A stretch of DNA of 64,000 bases from Aeromonas dhakensis. Lineage in GTDB: Bacteria > Pseudomonadota > Gammaproteobacteria > Enterobacterales > Aeromonadaceae. A program made the translations under genes and the position numbers. Location of the stretch: assembly GCF_000820305.1 (NCBI RefSeq), contig NZ_CDBH01000045.1:413451-477450 (forward strand), written 5' to 3'. The notes below the pieces were generated by a model. The model was not told the origin of the DNA. It did not search any database and was given only the letters and a program-made list of their open reading frames with translations. This document shows positions 22,560 to 33,448 of the stretch, piece by piece (positions within the stretch are counted from its first letter, which is position 1; every line of letters starts with the position of its first letter).

Positions 22560-22588
22560 GGCCATGCCCTCTGCGGGCATGGCCTTTT
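22560..22588 (+). terminator. Hairpin between ftsK and lolA
   Basis: GGCCATGCCC pairs with GGGCATGGCC across a 5-base loop followed by TTTT. It may reduce read-through from ftsK into lolA. Confidence 0.7.
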
Positions 22589-22603
22589 ATCGAGATAGCC
22601 GTT

Positions 22604-23224
22604 ATGAAAAGCGTGATGAAAAAACAACTGTTGATGGGCACTGTGCTGCTGGTGGCCAGCAGCCAGGCGTGGGCCGATGCGGCCAGCGATCTCAAGCAGA
22701 AGCTAGCGGGGGTGAGTCTCTTCTCCGCCAAGTTTGCCCAGGTGGTCTATGACAGCAAGGGCAAGGAGCTGCAGCGTGCCGGCGGTACCCTGCTGGTGCA
22801 GCGTCCCAACCGTTTCAACTGGCATACCACCACGCCGGACGAGAACCTGATCGTGGCCGATGGCAAGGATGTCTGGATCTACGATCCCTTCGTCGAGCAG
22901 GTCACTGCCCTCAAGCTCAAGGATGCGGTGCTCAACACCCCCTTCGTGCTGATCGCCGGCAACGACGATTCGCTCTGGAAGAACTACGACGTGACCCAGC
23001 AGGGGGATGTCTACACAGTCACCAGCCGCAACCAGGACGAGTTGATCGCCTCCTTTCGCATCACCTTCGACCGTCAGAACAACATCAACCGCTTCGACGT
23101 GAAAGAGGCCCAGGGGCAGTGGAGCGAGTTCACCCTGAGCAACTTCAACCGCAAGCCGGCGCTCAAGGGCAACGAATTTGTTTTCAAGACGCCTGCGGGG
23201 GTCGCACTGGACGATCAGCGCTGA
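22604..23224 (+). CDS. lolA: Outer-membrane lipoprotein carrier protein LolA
   Basis: 206 residues with a signal peptide (hydrophobic [16 protein letters not shown], mature DAASDLKQ). LolA shuttles lipoproteins from LolCDE across the periplasm to LolB. The family pattern is clear: [14 protein letters not shown], a [14 protein letters not shown] stretch with the Arg important for the lid, [15 protein letters not shown] and [11 protein letters not shown]. Both ATG 22604 and ATG 22616 are possible starts; the second gives the commoner MKKQ beginning. It lies between ftsK and rarA as in enterobacteria. Confidence 0.96.
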   Translation: MKSVMKKQLLMGTVLLVASSQAWADAASDLKQKLAGVSLFSAKFAQVVYDSKGKELQRAGGTLLVQRPNRFNWHTTTPDENLIVADGKDVWIYDPFVEQVTALKLKDAVLNTPFVLIAGNDDSLWKNYDVTQQGDVYTVTSRNQDELIASFRITFDRQNNINRFDVKEAQGQWSEFTLSNFNRKPALKGNEFVFKTPAGVALDDQR

Positions 23225-23300
23225 TGCGCAAGCAGGCGCTGGCTTTATTGGCAGGCCGCCCGGCAACGGCGGCCTGCACCCTTCCTGACGGTCAATGCAG

Positions 23301-24638
23301 ATGAGCAATTTATCGCTGGATTTCTCGTCGGACTTTCGTCCGCTGGCGGCCCGGATGCGGCCGCAAACCCTCGAGCAGTACATAGGTCAGCAACATATCC
23401 TCGGGCCCGACAAACCGCTGCGCAAGGCGATCCTAGCGGGCCACTGCCACTCCATGATCCTGTGGGGCCCTCCTGGCACCGGCAAGACCACGCTGGCAGA
23501 ACTGGTTGCTCACTACTGCCAGGCCGAAGTGGAGCGGCTCTCGGCGGTGACCTCCGGCATCAAGGAGATCCGCGCCGCCATCGACAAGGCCAAGGAGAAC
23601 AGCTGGCGCGGGGTGCGCACCATCCTCTTCGTGGACGAGGTGCACCGCTTCAACAAGAGCCAGCAGGATGTGTTCCTGCCCCACATCGAAGACGGCACCA
23701 TCACCTTCATCGGTGCCACCACCGAGAACCCCTCGTTCGAACTGAACAACGCGCTGCTCTCCCGGGCCCGGGTCTATCTGCTCAAACGGCTGGAGGAGCA
23801 GGATATCCTCGCCATGATCGATCAGGCGATGCAGGACCCCCGTGGCCTCAATGACCCGAGCCTCGCCTTCGCCCCCGGGGTGAAGGAGGCGCTGGCGAAA
23901 GCCGTGGACGGGGATGGGCGCAAGTCCCTCAACTATCTGGAGCTGTTGGCCGACATGGCCGAAACCGACAGTGCCGGGGCGCGGGTGATCGACAGCAGCC
24001 TGCTCGCCGCCGTGGTGGGGGAACACGTGGCGCGTTTCGACAAGGGTGGCGATCACTTCTACGACCTCATCTCGGCGGTGCACAAGTCCATTCGCGGCTC
24101 GGCACCGGATGCGGCGCTCTACTGGTATGCCCGCATGGTGAGCGCCGGTTGCGATCCGCTCTATATTGCGCGCCGGCTGCTGGCGATTGCCTCGGAAGAC
24201 GTGGGCAACGCCGATCCCCGTGCCATGCAGGTGGCGCTCTCGGCCTGGGATTGCTTCCATCGCATCGGCCCGGCGGAAGGGGAGCGGGCCATCGCCCAGG
24301 CGATCGTCTATCTCGCCTGCGCCCCCAAGAGCAATGCGGTCTATACCGCCTGGAAGGCGGCGCTTCATGATGCGAAGAACCTGCCGGACTTCGAGGTGCC
24401 GCCGCACCTGCGCAACGCACCGACCAGGCTGATGAGCGAGCTGGGCTATGGCGCCGAGTATCGCTATGCCCACGACGAGCCGGGCGCCTATGCCGCCGGC
24501 GAGCAGTACTTCCCGCCTGAGCTGGCTGGCAAGCAGTACTATCAGCCCACCGATCGCGGCCTTGAGAAGCAGATCGGCCAGAAGCTCGACTACCTGCACG
24601 AACTGGACAAGCAGAGCCCGCGTCAGCGGGAGAAATAA
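23301..24638 (+). CDS. rarA: Replication-associated recombination ATPase RarA (MgsA)
   Basis: 445 residues. AAA+ clamp-loader-like ATPase acting at stalled forks with SSB and RecA. Walker A is [14 protein letters not shown], Walker [17 protein letters not shown], and sensor 1 [14 protein letters not shown]. The C-terminal MgsA domain includes [17 protein letters not shown] and [16 protein letters not shown] 23301 yields MSNLSLDF, the start seen in E. coli, in preference to the ATG two codons earlier. It sits between lolA and serS, with a 340-base gap before serS. Confidence 0.96.
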   Translation: MSNLSLDFSSDFRPLAARMRPQTLEQYIGQQHILGPDKPLRKAILAGHCHSMILWGPPGTGKTTLAELVAHYCQAEVERLSAVTSGIKEIRAAIDKAKENSWRGVRTILFVDEVHRFNKSQQDVFLPHIEDGTITFIGATTENPSFELNNALLSRARVYLLKRLEEQDILAMIDQAMQDPRGLNDPSLAFAPGVKEALAKAVDGDGRKSLNYLELLADMAETDSAGARVIDSSLLAAVVGEHVARFDKGGDHFYDLISAVHKSIRGSAPDAALYWYARMVSAGCDPLYIARRLLAIASEDVGNADPRAMQVALSAWDCFHRIGPAEGERAIAQAIVYLACAPKSNAVYTAWKAALHDAKNLPDFEVPPHLRNAPTRLMSELGYGAEYRYAHDEPGAYAAGEQYFPPELAGKQYYQPTDRGLEKQIGQKLDYLHELDKQSPRQREK

Positions 24639-26273
<1,635 letters not shown>

Positions 26274-26290
26274 GCGCTCATTGCAGACGA

Positions 26291-26316
26291 CAACGCCATG
26301 GCATGCCATGGCGTTG
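26291..26316. repeat. 26-base perfect palindrome after serS
   Basis: Begins CAACGCCATGG and ends with its exact reverse complement, with no unpaired centre. As RNA it would form a long hairpin but is not followed by a T run, so it is at best an unusual terminator or transcript-end stabiliser. Confidence 0.6.
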
Positions 26317-26407
26317 TGCATTCTGGCGCCGGTCAACCGTTTTAATCGTGAATAAATCTGCGTTGCCAGCGCCTCTTTGAACATGTAACACAATTTTATC
26401 AAGCATT

Positions 26408-26423
26408 GCGCAATCGTTTTTGT
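26408..26423 (+). promoter_or_regulatory. PurR operator upstream of cvpA-purF
   Basis: GCGCAATCGTTTTTGT matches the PurR consensus ACGCAAACGTTTTCNT at about 13 of 16 positions, 36 bases before the cvpA start. The adjacent TAGACT (26424-26429) may be the -10 element, so bound repressor would cover the promoter. The operon's purine genes make this biologically expected. Confidence 0.72.
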
Positions 26424-26459
26424 TAGACTGCGCCGCAATTTCGCAGGACATCTTTTTCT

Positions 26460-26948
26460 ATGGTCTGGATTGATTACGCCATCATCGGCATCGTCGGTTT
26501 CTCTGCTCTCATCAGCCTGGTGCGCGGCTTCGTCAAGGAGGCCATGTCTCTTGTCACCTGGTTCGTCGCCTTCTTCATCGCCAGCCATTTCTATCCCGAT
26601 CTAGCCGTCTATTTCACCTCGTTCAGCGATCCCCTGGTGCGCAATGGCCTGGCCATCGCCGCCCTGTTCGTGGCGACCCTGATCCTGGGCAGCGTGGTCA
26701 ACTACGTGGTGGGCCTGCTGGTAGACAAGACGGGGCTGTCCGGCACCGACCGGGTGCTCGGCATCTGTTTTGGCGCAATTCGCGGGGTACTGATCGTCAG
26801 TGCCCTGCTTTTTTTCATGGATACCTTCACCAGCCTCTCCCAGAGCGACTGGTGGGTGGCATCCAAGCTGGTGCCCGAGTTCAAGCCGGTCATCCAGTGG
26901 TTCTTCGGGTTCATGCTGAACTCGTCCAGTTTTCTTAAACAGGTATAG
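26460..26948 (+). CDS. cvpA: CvpA family membrane protein
   Basis: 162 residues with four hydrophobic segments (about 5-23, 27-45, 62-82, 100-120). CvpA is an inner-membrane protein required for colicin V production and linked to envelope homeostasis. The signature is IDYAIIGIVGFSALISLVRGFVKEA, with the conserved RGF and later GxxDRxLG (GTDRVLGICFGAIRG). purF begins 21 bases downstream; the two form the PurR-controlled operon known from E. coli. Confidence 0.95.
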   Translation: MVWIDYAIIGIVGFSALISLVRGFVKEAMSLVTWFVAFFIASHFYPDLAVYFTSFSDPLVRNGLAIAALFVATLILGSVVNYVVGLLVDKTGLSGTDRVLGICFGAIRGVLIVSALLFFMDTFTSLSQSDWWVASKLVPEFKPVIQWFFGFMLNSSSFLKQV

Positions 26949-26969
26949 TGACTTCGAGGTAGCAAAGAC

Positions 26970-28490
26970 ATGTGTGGTATTGTCGGTATAGTTGGCACCA
27001 CCCCCGTCAATCAGGCCCTCTACGACGCCTTGACGGTGTTGCAGCACAGGGGACAGGATGCCGCCGGGATCGTGACCATTGACAGTGGAAACTTCCGGCA
27101 ACGCAAGGCCAACGGCCTGGTGAAGGACGTGTTTGAAGTGCGTCACATGCAGCGCCTGAAAGGGCATATCGGCATAGGACATGTCAGATATCCCACCGCA
27201 GGCAGCTCCAGTGCCGCTGAAGCCCAGCCTTTTTACGTGAACTCTCCCTACGGCATGGTGCTGGCCCACAACGGCAACCTCACCAACGCCAAGGAGCTCA
27301 AGGAGCAGCAGTTCAAGGTGGCCCGCCGCCACATCAACACCACCTCGGATTCCGAAGTGCTGCTGAACGTGCTGGCCCACGAGCTGGATCGCTGCGACAA
27401 GATGGCCCTGCAACCGGAGGACATCTTCGCTGCGGTGCGCAAGGTGCATCAGCAGATCCGCGGTGCCTATGCGGTGGTCTCCCTGGTGATTGGCCATGGC
27501 CTCATCGGCTTTCGCGATCCCAACGGCATTCGCCCGCTGATCCTGGGTCGCCGGGTCGACGAGCAGGGGCAGGTGGAGTACATGCTCGCCTCCGAGAGCG
27601 TGGCGCTCGATGCCATCGGTTTCGAGACGGTGCGCGACATCGCCCCGGGCGAGGCCATCTACATCACCGAGCAGGGCCAGCTCTTCTCCGAGCAGTGTGC
27701 GGAGAACCCGCAGATGAGCTCCTGCATCTTCGAGTACGTCTACTTCGCTCGCCCTGATTCGTGCATCGACAAGGTGTCGGTCTATGCCGCCCGCCTCAAC
27801 ATGGGTCGCAAGCTGGGTCAGAAGATCGCCCGCGAGTGGGAAGATCTCGACGTGGACGTGGTCATCCCCATCCCCGAGACCTCCTGCGACGTGGCGCTGG
27901 AAATCGCCCACACCCTGGATCTGCCGTACCGTCAGGGCTTCGTGAAGAACCGCTACATCGGCCGTACCTTCATCATGCCGGGCCAGACCCAGCGCAAGAA
28001 GTCGGTGCGTCGCAAGCTCAACGCCATCAGCTCCGAGTTCAAGGGCAAGAAGGTGTTGCTGGTGGACGACAGCATAGTGCGCGGCACCACCTCCGAGCAG
28101 ATCATCCAGATGGCCCGTGAAGCGGGGGCCGCCAAGGTCTACTTCGCCTCGGCGGCGCCGGAAATTCGCTTCCCCAACGTCTACGGCATCGACATGCCCA
28201 CCGCCAACGAGCTGATCGCCCATGGCCGGGAAGTGGAAGAGGTGTGCAAACTGATTGGTGCCGATGGCCTCATCTTCCAGGATCTGGAAGATCTGGAAGC
28301 GGCGGTGCGGGAGATCAACCCCGAGCTGCGTCACTTCGAGACTTCGGTGTTCAACGGCCACTACGTCACTTCCGACGTGGATCAGTCCTACCTCGACCAC
28401 CTCAACGCCATGCGCAGCGATGACAACAAGGCGGTGCGCGAGTGGCAGGAAGGCACCAGCAACCTGGAAATTTTTAACGAAGGCAGTTAA
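26970..28490 (+). CDS. purF: Amidophosphoribosyltransferase PurF
   Basis: 506 residues. First step of purine synthesis: PRPP plus glutamine gives phosphoribosylamine. The N-terminal Ntn-hydrolase glutaminase exposes Cys after Met removal (MCGIVGIVG), with [11 protein letters not shown] and [10 protein letters not shown] following. The C-terminal PRTase domain has the PRPP loop [14 protein letters not shown]. No propeptide and no FeS-cluster Cys residues are present, as in the E. coli-type enzyme. Co-transcribed with cvpA and expected to be repressed by PurR. Confidence 0.98.
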   Translation: MCGIVGIVGTTPVNQALYDALTVLQHRGQDAAGIVTIDSGNFRQRKANGLVKDVFEVRHMQRLKGHIGIGHVRYPTAGSSSAAEAQPFYVNSPYGMVLAHNGNLTNAKELKEQQFKVARRHINTTSDSEVLLNVLAHELDRCDKMALQPEDIFAAVRKVHQQIRGAYAVVSLVIGHGLIGFRDPNGIRPLILGRRVDEQGQVEYMLASESVALDAIGFETVRDIAPGEAIYITEQGQLFSEQCAENPQMSSCIFEYVYFARPDSCIDKVSVYAARLNMGRKLGQKIAREWEDLDVDVVIPIPETSCDVALEIAHTLDLPYRQGFVKNRYIGRTFIMPGQTQRKKSVRRKLNAISSEFKGKKVLLVDDSIVRGTTSEQIIQMAREAGAAKVYFASAAPEIRFPNVYGIDMPTANELIAHGREVEEVCKLIGADGLIFQDLEDLEAAVREINPELRHFETSVFNGHYVTSDVDQSYLDHLNAMRSDDNKAVREWQEGTSNLEIFNEGS

Positions 28491-28520
28491 ACGTTTTCCA
28501 CGCTGAGGTGTTGCAACGAG

Positions 28521-28548
28521 ATGGGGGCCAAGGCCCCCATTGTTGTTT
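28521..28548 (+). terminator. Terminator after purF
   Basis: ATGGGGGCC and GGCCCCCAT with a 2-base loop, followed by TGTTGTTT. It lies 30 bases after the purF stop. Confidence 0.72.
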
Positions 28549-28675
28549 CCGCTTGCCAAAAAGGGCTCTGCATCTGCTTGAAAAAGCAGCGTTTGTAGCC
28601 GCAGCTATGGGCAGTGGCGGCGGGATCCGCTAGCATGGGCCGCCGCCGTATCAACCCGACCAGACGAGAGTTCAG

Positions 28676-29434
28676 ATGGATGACCTGCTAGCCCCCGTGC
28701 GCCAGTTTTTGCACTGCGAGACCCCGGATGCGTGGATCGAGATGGCGCGGGATCCCGCCCAGCTGCCGACCCTGCTCATCGATCACGCCAACTGCGAAAA
28801 CAAGGCTGCGCTCACCGCCCACAGCCTGGTGCGCCGCTACTGCCTGCCCAAGGGCAAGCGACATCTGCTGCCCAAGCTGGAGTTCTATCGGGAGCTGGAC
28901 GCCATTCCGGAGAAGGCCGAGATCTTGGGCAAGCGGACCATGGGAGAGACCGATCGCACCGTGTTCGAGGAGCTCTCTCGCAATCCGCTGCTGTTTCCCA
29001 TGGTGCGGCTCATTCAGGAGGAGCTGCACCACTTCGAGCAGGTGCTGGAGCTGATGGCCGCCCGCGACATCCCCTACGGCCCGGTGACCGCCTCCCGCTA
29101 CGCGCGCAACCTGATGCAGCACGTGCGCACCCACGAGCCCGCCACCATAGTCGACAAGCTGATCATCGGCGCCTATATCGAGGCGCGCTCCTGCGAGCGT
29201 TTTGCCAAGCTGGCACCCCATCTGGACGAGGAGCTGGGTCGCTTCTACGTCTCCCTGCTGCGCTCAGAGGCGCGCCACTATCAGGATTATCTGGCGCTGG
29301 CCGAGCAATATGCGGGGGAGGACATCAGCGAGCGGGTGGCCTTCTTCGGCCAGCTGGAGGCGGAGCTGATCCGCTCGCCGGATCCGCAGTTCAGGTTCCA
29401 TAGCGGTCTTCCTGTCAGATCTGACAGTTGTTGA
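28676..29434 (+). CDS. miaE: tRNA 2-methylthio-N6-isopentenyladenosine hydroxylase MiaE
   Basis: 252 residues. A non-haem diiron monooxygenase that hydroxylates ms2i6A37 of tRNAs reading UNN codons. The ferritin-like four-helix core shows paired ExxH-type ligands: QEELHHFEQVLE, GAYIEARSCERF and RSEARHYQDYL. The N-terminal CENKAALTAHSLVRRY is characteristic of MiaE. The enzyme needs oxygen, so it acts only under aerobic conditions. Single-gene unit with its own terminator. Confidence 0.93.
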   Translation: MDDLLAPVRQFLHCETPDAWIEMARDPAQLPTLLIDHANCENKAALTAHSLVRRYCLPKGKRHLLPKLEFYRELDAIPEKAEILGKRTMGETDRTVFEELSRNPLLFPMVRLIQEELHHFEQVLELMAARDIPYGPVTASRYARNLMQHVRTHEPATIVDKLIIGAYIEARSCERFAKLAPHLDEELGRFYVSLLRSEARHYQDYLALAEQYAGEDISERVAFFGQLEAELIRSPDPQFRFHSGLPVRSDSC

Positions 29435-29501
29435 CGCGAAGGGGGCTGCCTACCATTGCAGCGTTCCTACTACGAGCGACGCATTTACTTTTGAGCGCAA
29501 T

Positions 29502-29528
29502 TCCCGGCCCCTGAGCCGGGATTTTTTT
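29502..29528 (+). terminator. Terminator after miaE
   Basis: TCCCGGC and GCCGGGA pair across six bases, followed by seven T residues. Confidence 0.85.
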
Positions 29529-29590
29529 GTTTCATTTTCGGGGCAGCGGAAACAGCGGGAAAGGGCCGGCGGCAGGCCGCCGGGCAGGGC

Positions 29591-30376
29591 TCAGCGGCGG
29601 TATTCGTTGTCGTAGTTCTGGATGAGGCGGCGGGTCACCTCATGCTGGGGATCGGCGAATACCTTGAGGGTCTTGCCGCGCTCCACCACCCGCCCTTCGT
29701 GCATCACCAGCACCTCGTCGCTGATGTGGCTCACCACCCCCAGATCGTTGGCCACCAGCACATAGCTGAGCCCCATGGTCTCCTGCATCTCCAGCAGCAG
29801 GTTGATGATCTGCGAGCGCACCGAGATATCCAGGGTGGAGAGCGCCTCGTCAGCTACCACTATCTTGGGGTTGAGGATCAGCGCCCGCGCCAGCGCCACC
29901 CGTTGCTGCTGGCCGGCGGAGAGCATCTGCGGGTAGAAGAGGGCGTGATCCGCCAGCATGCCCACCATGCGCAGGGTCTGTATCACCTTGTCGCGGCGCT
30001 CCTCCTCGGTCATCTCGGTGTTGAGGCGCAGCGGTGTCTCCAGGATCTGGCCGACCCGGATCTTGCGATTGAGGGAGGAGTTGGGGTCCTGGAAGATCAT
30101 CCGCAGCAGCTTGCAGCGGGTCTGATAGTCGCCATGGATCATCGGCTGCCCCTCGATGGCGATCTCGCCACCGCTCGGCTCTATCATGCCCGCCAGAATG
30201 CGGGCCAGGGTGCTCTTGCCGGAGCCGGCCTCGCCGACGATGGCCAGGGTCTGGCCCACCTCGAGATCAAAGGAGAGCGGCTTGATGGCTTCCACCGCCC
30301 GGCGTCGAAACAGGCCGGTGCGGTTCTGATAGGTCTTGCACAGGCCCCTGACCTGCAGCAGAGAGGGTTCGATCAC
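29591..30376 (-). CDS. sapF: Sap peptide transporter ATP-binding protein SapF
   Basis: 261 residues. An ABC ATPase of the SapABCDF importer, implicated in antimicrobial peptide uptake/resistance and potassium uptake (Trk) in enterics. Walker A is GEAGSGKST, the signature QMLSAGQQQR and Walker B KIVVADEALS; the Sap family typically has this AL in place of PT after the DE. I chose GTG 30376 because AAGGAG lies 8 bases upstream; the ATG nine codons earlier lacks a ribosome site and adds no family sequence. Last gene of the operon. A GC hairpin (29566-29583) follows without a clear T run. Confidence 0.93.
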   Translation of the reverse strand: MIEPSLLQVRGLCKTYQNRTGLFRRRAVEAIKPLSFDLEVGQTLAIVGEAGSGKSTLARILAGMIEPSGGEIAIEGQPMIHGDYQTRCKLLRMIFQDPNSSLNRKIRVGQILETPLRLNTEMTEEERRDKVIQTLRMVGMLADHALFYPQMLSAGQQQRVALARALILNPKIVVADEALSTLDISVRSQIINLLLEMQETMGLSYVLVANDLGVVSHISDEVLVMHEGRVVERGKTLKVFADPQHEVTRRLIQNYDNEYRR

Positions 30377-30431
30377 TGTCCTGACTCCTTGGTGAGAGGG
30401 CATGCTGCCACGCTCTGATTCGGGATTGAAT

Positions 30432-31430
30432 TCACTTCTTGGGCTCTTCCATGTTCAGCGGGAAGTGGCAGCTGAACTGGTGCCCCTTGATCTTGCTCAT
30501 CAGCGGTGTCTGCACGCACTGCTTCTGGGCGTAGGGGCAGCGGGGGCCGAGCCGGCAACCGATGGGCAGGTGCTGCAGCGGCGGAATGACGCCGGGCAGG
30601 GTCTCGAGGCGCGACTTGTGGCGCACCAGCTTGTCAAAGTCGGGGATCGACTTGAGCAGCGCATCGGTATAGGGGTGGTGCGGGGTCTCCAGGATCTGCT
30701 CCCGGGTGCCCACCTCCACCATCTGGCCGCAATACATCACGTTGATGGTGTCGGTCAGGTTGGCGATGGCAGCGATGTCGTTGCTGATGATGAGGATGGT
30801 GGTGTTGCCCAGCTTGTTCATCTTGTCCAGCAGCCGCAGGATCTGCGAATGGGTGGTGGACTCCATGGCGCTGGTGGGCTCGTCCGCCACCAGCAGGCGC
30901 GGCTGGTTGGCGATGGCCATGGCGATCATCACCTTCTGGCACATGCCGTCCGACAACTCGTGGGGGTAGGCTCGCATCACCTTGCGGTGATCCTTGACGC
31001 CGACCCGGTGCAGCAGGGCGATGGCCTTCTTCTTGCGCCACTGGAAACGCTGCCAGAACTGCCCCTCGAACGAGTCGGTCGGGATCGCCTCTTCCAGCTG
31101 GGTGCCGATCTCCTCGGAGGGGTCGAGACAGCTGATGGGGTCCTGGAAGATCATGGCGATCTCGCGGCCCATGATGCGGCGCCGCTCGCGGGGCGCCATG
31201 GTCAGCAGGTCCATGTCGTTGAAGCGCATCCGGTCGGCGCGCACCGTCCAGTTGTCCTTCTGGATGCCGACGATCACCTTGGCCACCAGGCTCTTGCCGG
31301 AGCCGGATTCTCCCACCAGGCCGCGGATCTCCCCCTCGGCCAGGGTCAGGCTCACCTTGTCCACCGCCTTGACCTTGCCCTGCGGGGTGTCGATCTCGAT
31401 GGTGAGGTTGCGTATGTCGAGCAGAGGCAT
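30432..31430 (-). CDS. sapD: Sap peptide transporter ATP-binding protein SapD
   Basis: 332 residues, oligopeptide-type ABC ATPase. Walker [10 protein letters not shown], signature [12 protein letters not shown], Walker [13 protein letters not shown]. The C-terminal Cys-containing extension ([14 protein letters not shown]) is typical of Opp/Dpp/Sap ATPases, which can carry an FeS cluster there. In E. coli, SapD is also needed for ATP activation of Trk potassium uptake. Its ATG overlaps by one base (TAATG) the stop of a leftover sapC-like tail, so coupling with upstream translation appears to have been preserved through a duplication. Confidence 0.95.
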   Translation of the reverse strand: MPLLDIRNLTIEIDTPQGKVKAVDKVSLTLAEGEIRGLVGESGSGKSLVAKVIVGIQKDNWTVRADRMRFNDMDLLTMAPRERRRIMGREIAMIFQDPISCLDPSEEIGTQLEEAIPTDSFEGQFWQRFQWRKKKAIALLHRVGVKDHRKVMRAYPHELSDGMCQKVMIAMAIANQPRLLVADEPTSAMESTTHSQILRLLDKMNKLGNTTILIISNDIAAIANLTDTINVMYCGQMVEVGTREQILETPHHPYTDALLKSIPDFDKLVRHKSRLETLPGVIPPLQHLPIGCRLGPRCPYAQKQCVQTPLMSKIKGHQFSCHFPLNMEEPKK

Positions 31431-31431
31431 T

Positions 31432-31535
31432 AGTCATTCCCCTCTTTGAGTGCTTCGCGAATGCCCTCGCCAACCAGCGATGGGTTGACCTGCACGCCGT
31501 ACAGGAATTGGCGGGGGACAAGGGTGAGCATGCCT
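31432..31535 (-). pseudogene. Remnant copy of the sapC 3' end
   Basis: Minus-strand sequence ending in TAA at the sapD start encodes a tail [15 protein letters not shown] identical to the last residues of SapC. It is preceded by PKIGMLTLV and QFLYGVQVNPS, which only loosely match SapC (GMAILFSVLVTN). The nucleotide repeat (about 31437-31486 versus 31563-31612) is imperfect. It has no start codon in frame with SapC and no ribosome site of its own, so it reads as a truncated, diverged partial duplicate. Confidence 0.75.
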
Positions 31536-31557
31536 ATCTTGGGCACAGAGCATTGCA

Positions 31558-32451
31558 TCAGTCGTTCCCCTCTTTGAGTGCTTCGCGAATGCCTTCACCT
31601 ACTAGATTGGTGACCAGCACGCTGAACAGGATGGCCATGCCCGGCAGGGTCACGGTCCAGGGGGCGAGATAGATGAGATCGCTGGAGTCCGCCAGCATGG
31701 CGCCCCACTCAGGTTGCGGTGACTGGGCACCGAGGCCGAGAAAACCCACCGCCGAGATGTCGAGGATGGCCGCCGACAGGGTGCGGGTGGTCTGGGCCAC
31801 CAGGGTCTCGACGATGTTCGGCAAAATGGCGAGGCGCATGATCCGCAAGGGGGGCGAGCCGTCGAGCCGGCTGGCGATGATGTACTCCTTCTGCATCTCG
31901 GTGTGGACCGCGTTGTAGGTGGCCCGGATGAAGGGCGGGATCAGCGCCAGGGTGATGGCGATCAGGGTGTTGAACAGACCCGGCCCCAGAATGGCCACCA
32001 TGATGATGGCCAGCAGCAGGGAGGGGATGGAGAGCAGGGTATCGAGCAGGTGGTGCAGCACGCTCGACTTGAGCCCCTTGCTCATGCCGCCGAGGATGCC
32101 GATGGCGGTGCCCACCACCATGGCGATCACCACCACCAGCAGGGCGTTGCCAAAGGTGAGCCTGGCGCCCACCACCAGCCGGGAGAGGATGTCGCGGCCC
32201 AGATCGTCGGTGCCGAGGAAGTAGTCAATGTTGCCGCTGTTGGCCCAGGAGGGGGCCAGCAGCAGGCGGGAGCTGTGCTGCTCGTCGATGCCGTAGGGCA
32301 CCACCAGCGGGCCGAGCAGGGTGATGAGCAGCAGGATCACGAAGCACCAGAGTCCTGCCATCGCCAGCGGATTGCGGCGATAGGAGGCCCAGGTCTGCTC
32401 CAGCGGCGAGAGGATCTTGAGCTCGGGGTAGAGGCTAGTCTTGTCTTGCAT
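31558..32451 (-). CDS. sapC: Sap peptide transporter permease SapC
   Basis: 297 residues, inner-membrane permease with six predicted membrane segments. An OppC-type N-terminal segment (NPLAMAGLWCFVILLLITLLGPLVV) is followed by FLGTDDLGRDILSRLVVGAR, the family signature. The EAA loop for ATPase contact is near EYIIASRLDGSPPLRIMRLAILPNI. It pairs with SapB. It ends [15 protein letters not shown] followed by TGA, with a second diverged copy of that tail between it and sapD. Confidence 0.95.
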   Translation of the reverse strand: MQDKTSLYPELKILSPLEQTWASYRRNPLAMAGLWCFVILLLITLLGPLVVPYGIDEQHSSRLLLAPSWANSGNIDYFLGTDDLGRDILSRLVVGARLTFGNALLVVVIAMVVGTAIGILGGMSKGLKSSVLHHLLDTLLSIPSLLLAIIMVAILGPGLFNTLIAITLALIPPFIRATYNAVHTEMQKEYIIASRLDGSPPLRIMRLAILPNIVETLVAQTTRTLSAAILDISAVGFLGLGAQSPQPEWGAMLADSSDLIYLAPWTVTLPGMAILFSVLVTNLVGEGIREALKEGND

Positions 32452-32486
32452 AGGATTCCTGGCTCCGGGTCATGCCATGAGCACGT

Positions 32487-33446
32487 TCAGTCTTGTTTTG
32501 CATAGAGTTCTTTGCGCCGCGCCGGGTAGATGATGGTGGTGAGCAGCTCGGTGCTGACGCTGATGAAGATGACGAAGCTGGCCACCACCAGGGTGGCACC
32601 GCGGATGGCGGCGTAGTCCTGCAGGGCGATGCTGTTGATGAGCCAGCGGCCGATGCCGTGCCACTCGAACACCACCTCGGTGATCATGGCGGAGGTGAGC
32701 ACGCTGCCCAGCTGCAGGCCCAGCAGCGGCAGCACCGGCGGCAGGGCGTTCTTGAGGCCGTGGCGCCAGACGATCTGGCGGCGGGAGAGGCCGCGGCTGG
32801 CCGCTGCCTTGATGTAGTTCTGCTTCATCACGTCGATGAGGGAGCTGCGCACGTGGCGGATCACCTCGGTGGTGGGCACCACCGCCAGCACCAGCGAGGG
32901 CAGGATCAGGTGGCGCAGGGCGTCGTGCAGGGCAGCCTGGCGCCAGGGCTCGTGGCTCATCAAGACGTCGATGAGGGCGATGCCGGTGATGGAGGGCACG
33001 TCATAGAGCAGGCTGATCTGGCCGGAGGCGGGCAGCCAGCCCAGCTCCAGCGAGAAGAACATCACCACCAGCAGTGCCAGCCAGAACACCGGCACCGCGT
33101 AACCGATGAGGCCGGCGGTCATGATGGTGAGATCGAGCGGCTTGCCCTGGGAGAGGGCCGCCAGGGTGCCGAGCGGAATGCCCACCAGCAGCGAGATGGC
33201 AAAGGCCGCCCCGCAGAGGATCAGGGTGGCGGGGAAGTAGTGACGGATCTCGTCCAGCACCGGCAGGCCGGAGACGCTGGAGAGCCCCAGATCCCCATCC
33301 AGAATGCGGCGCAGGAAGTCGGGGTAGCCGCTCCAGAAGCTGGCTTGCTGGCCGATGAGACGCACGTCCAGCAGGTAGGCGACGAAGGTCAGCGCCAGCA
33401 GGGTGATGAGCAGCAGATTGATGCGACGCAGGATATAGAGAAACAT
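32487..33446 (-). CDS. sapB: Sap peptide transporter permease SapB
   Basis: 319 residues, OppB-type permease with six hydrophobic segments, beginning MFLYILRRINLLLITLLALTF. The short SapB periplasmic region and the EAA loop (YIKAAASRGLSRRQIVWRHGLKNALPPV) are visible. It starts 2 bases after the sapA stop, so translation is probably coupled. It forms the transmembrane channel with SapC. Confidence 0.95.
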   Translation of the reverse strand: MFLYILRRINLLLITLLALTFVAYLLDVRLIGQQASFWSGYPDFLRRILDGDLGLSSVSGLPVLDEIRHYFPATLILCGAAFAISLLVGIPLGTLAALSQGKPLDLTIMTAGLIGYAVPVFWLALLVVMFFSLELGWLPASGQISLLYDVPSITGIALIDVLMSHEPWRQAALHDALRHLILPSLVLAVVPTTEVIRHVRSSLIDVMKQNYIKAAASRGLSRRQIVWRHGLKNALPPVLPLLGLQLGSVLTSAMITEVVFEWHGIGRWLINSIALQDYAAIRGATLVVASFVIFISVSTELLTTIIYPARRKELYAKQD

Positions 33447-33448
33447 GC

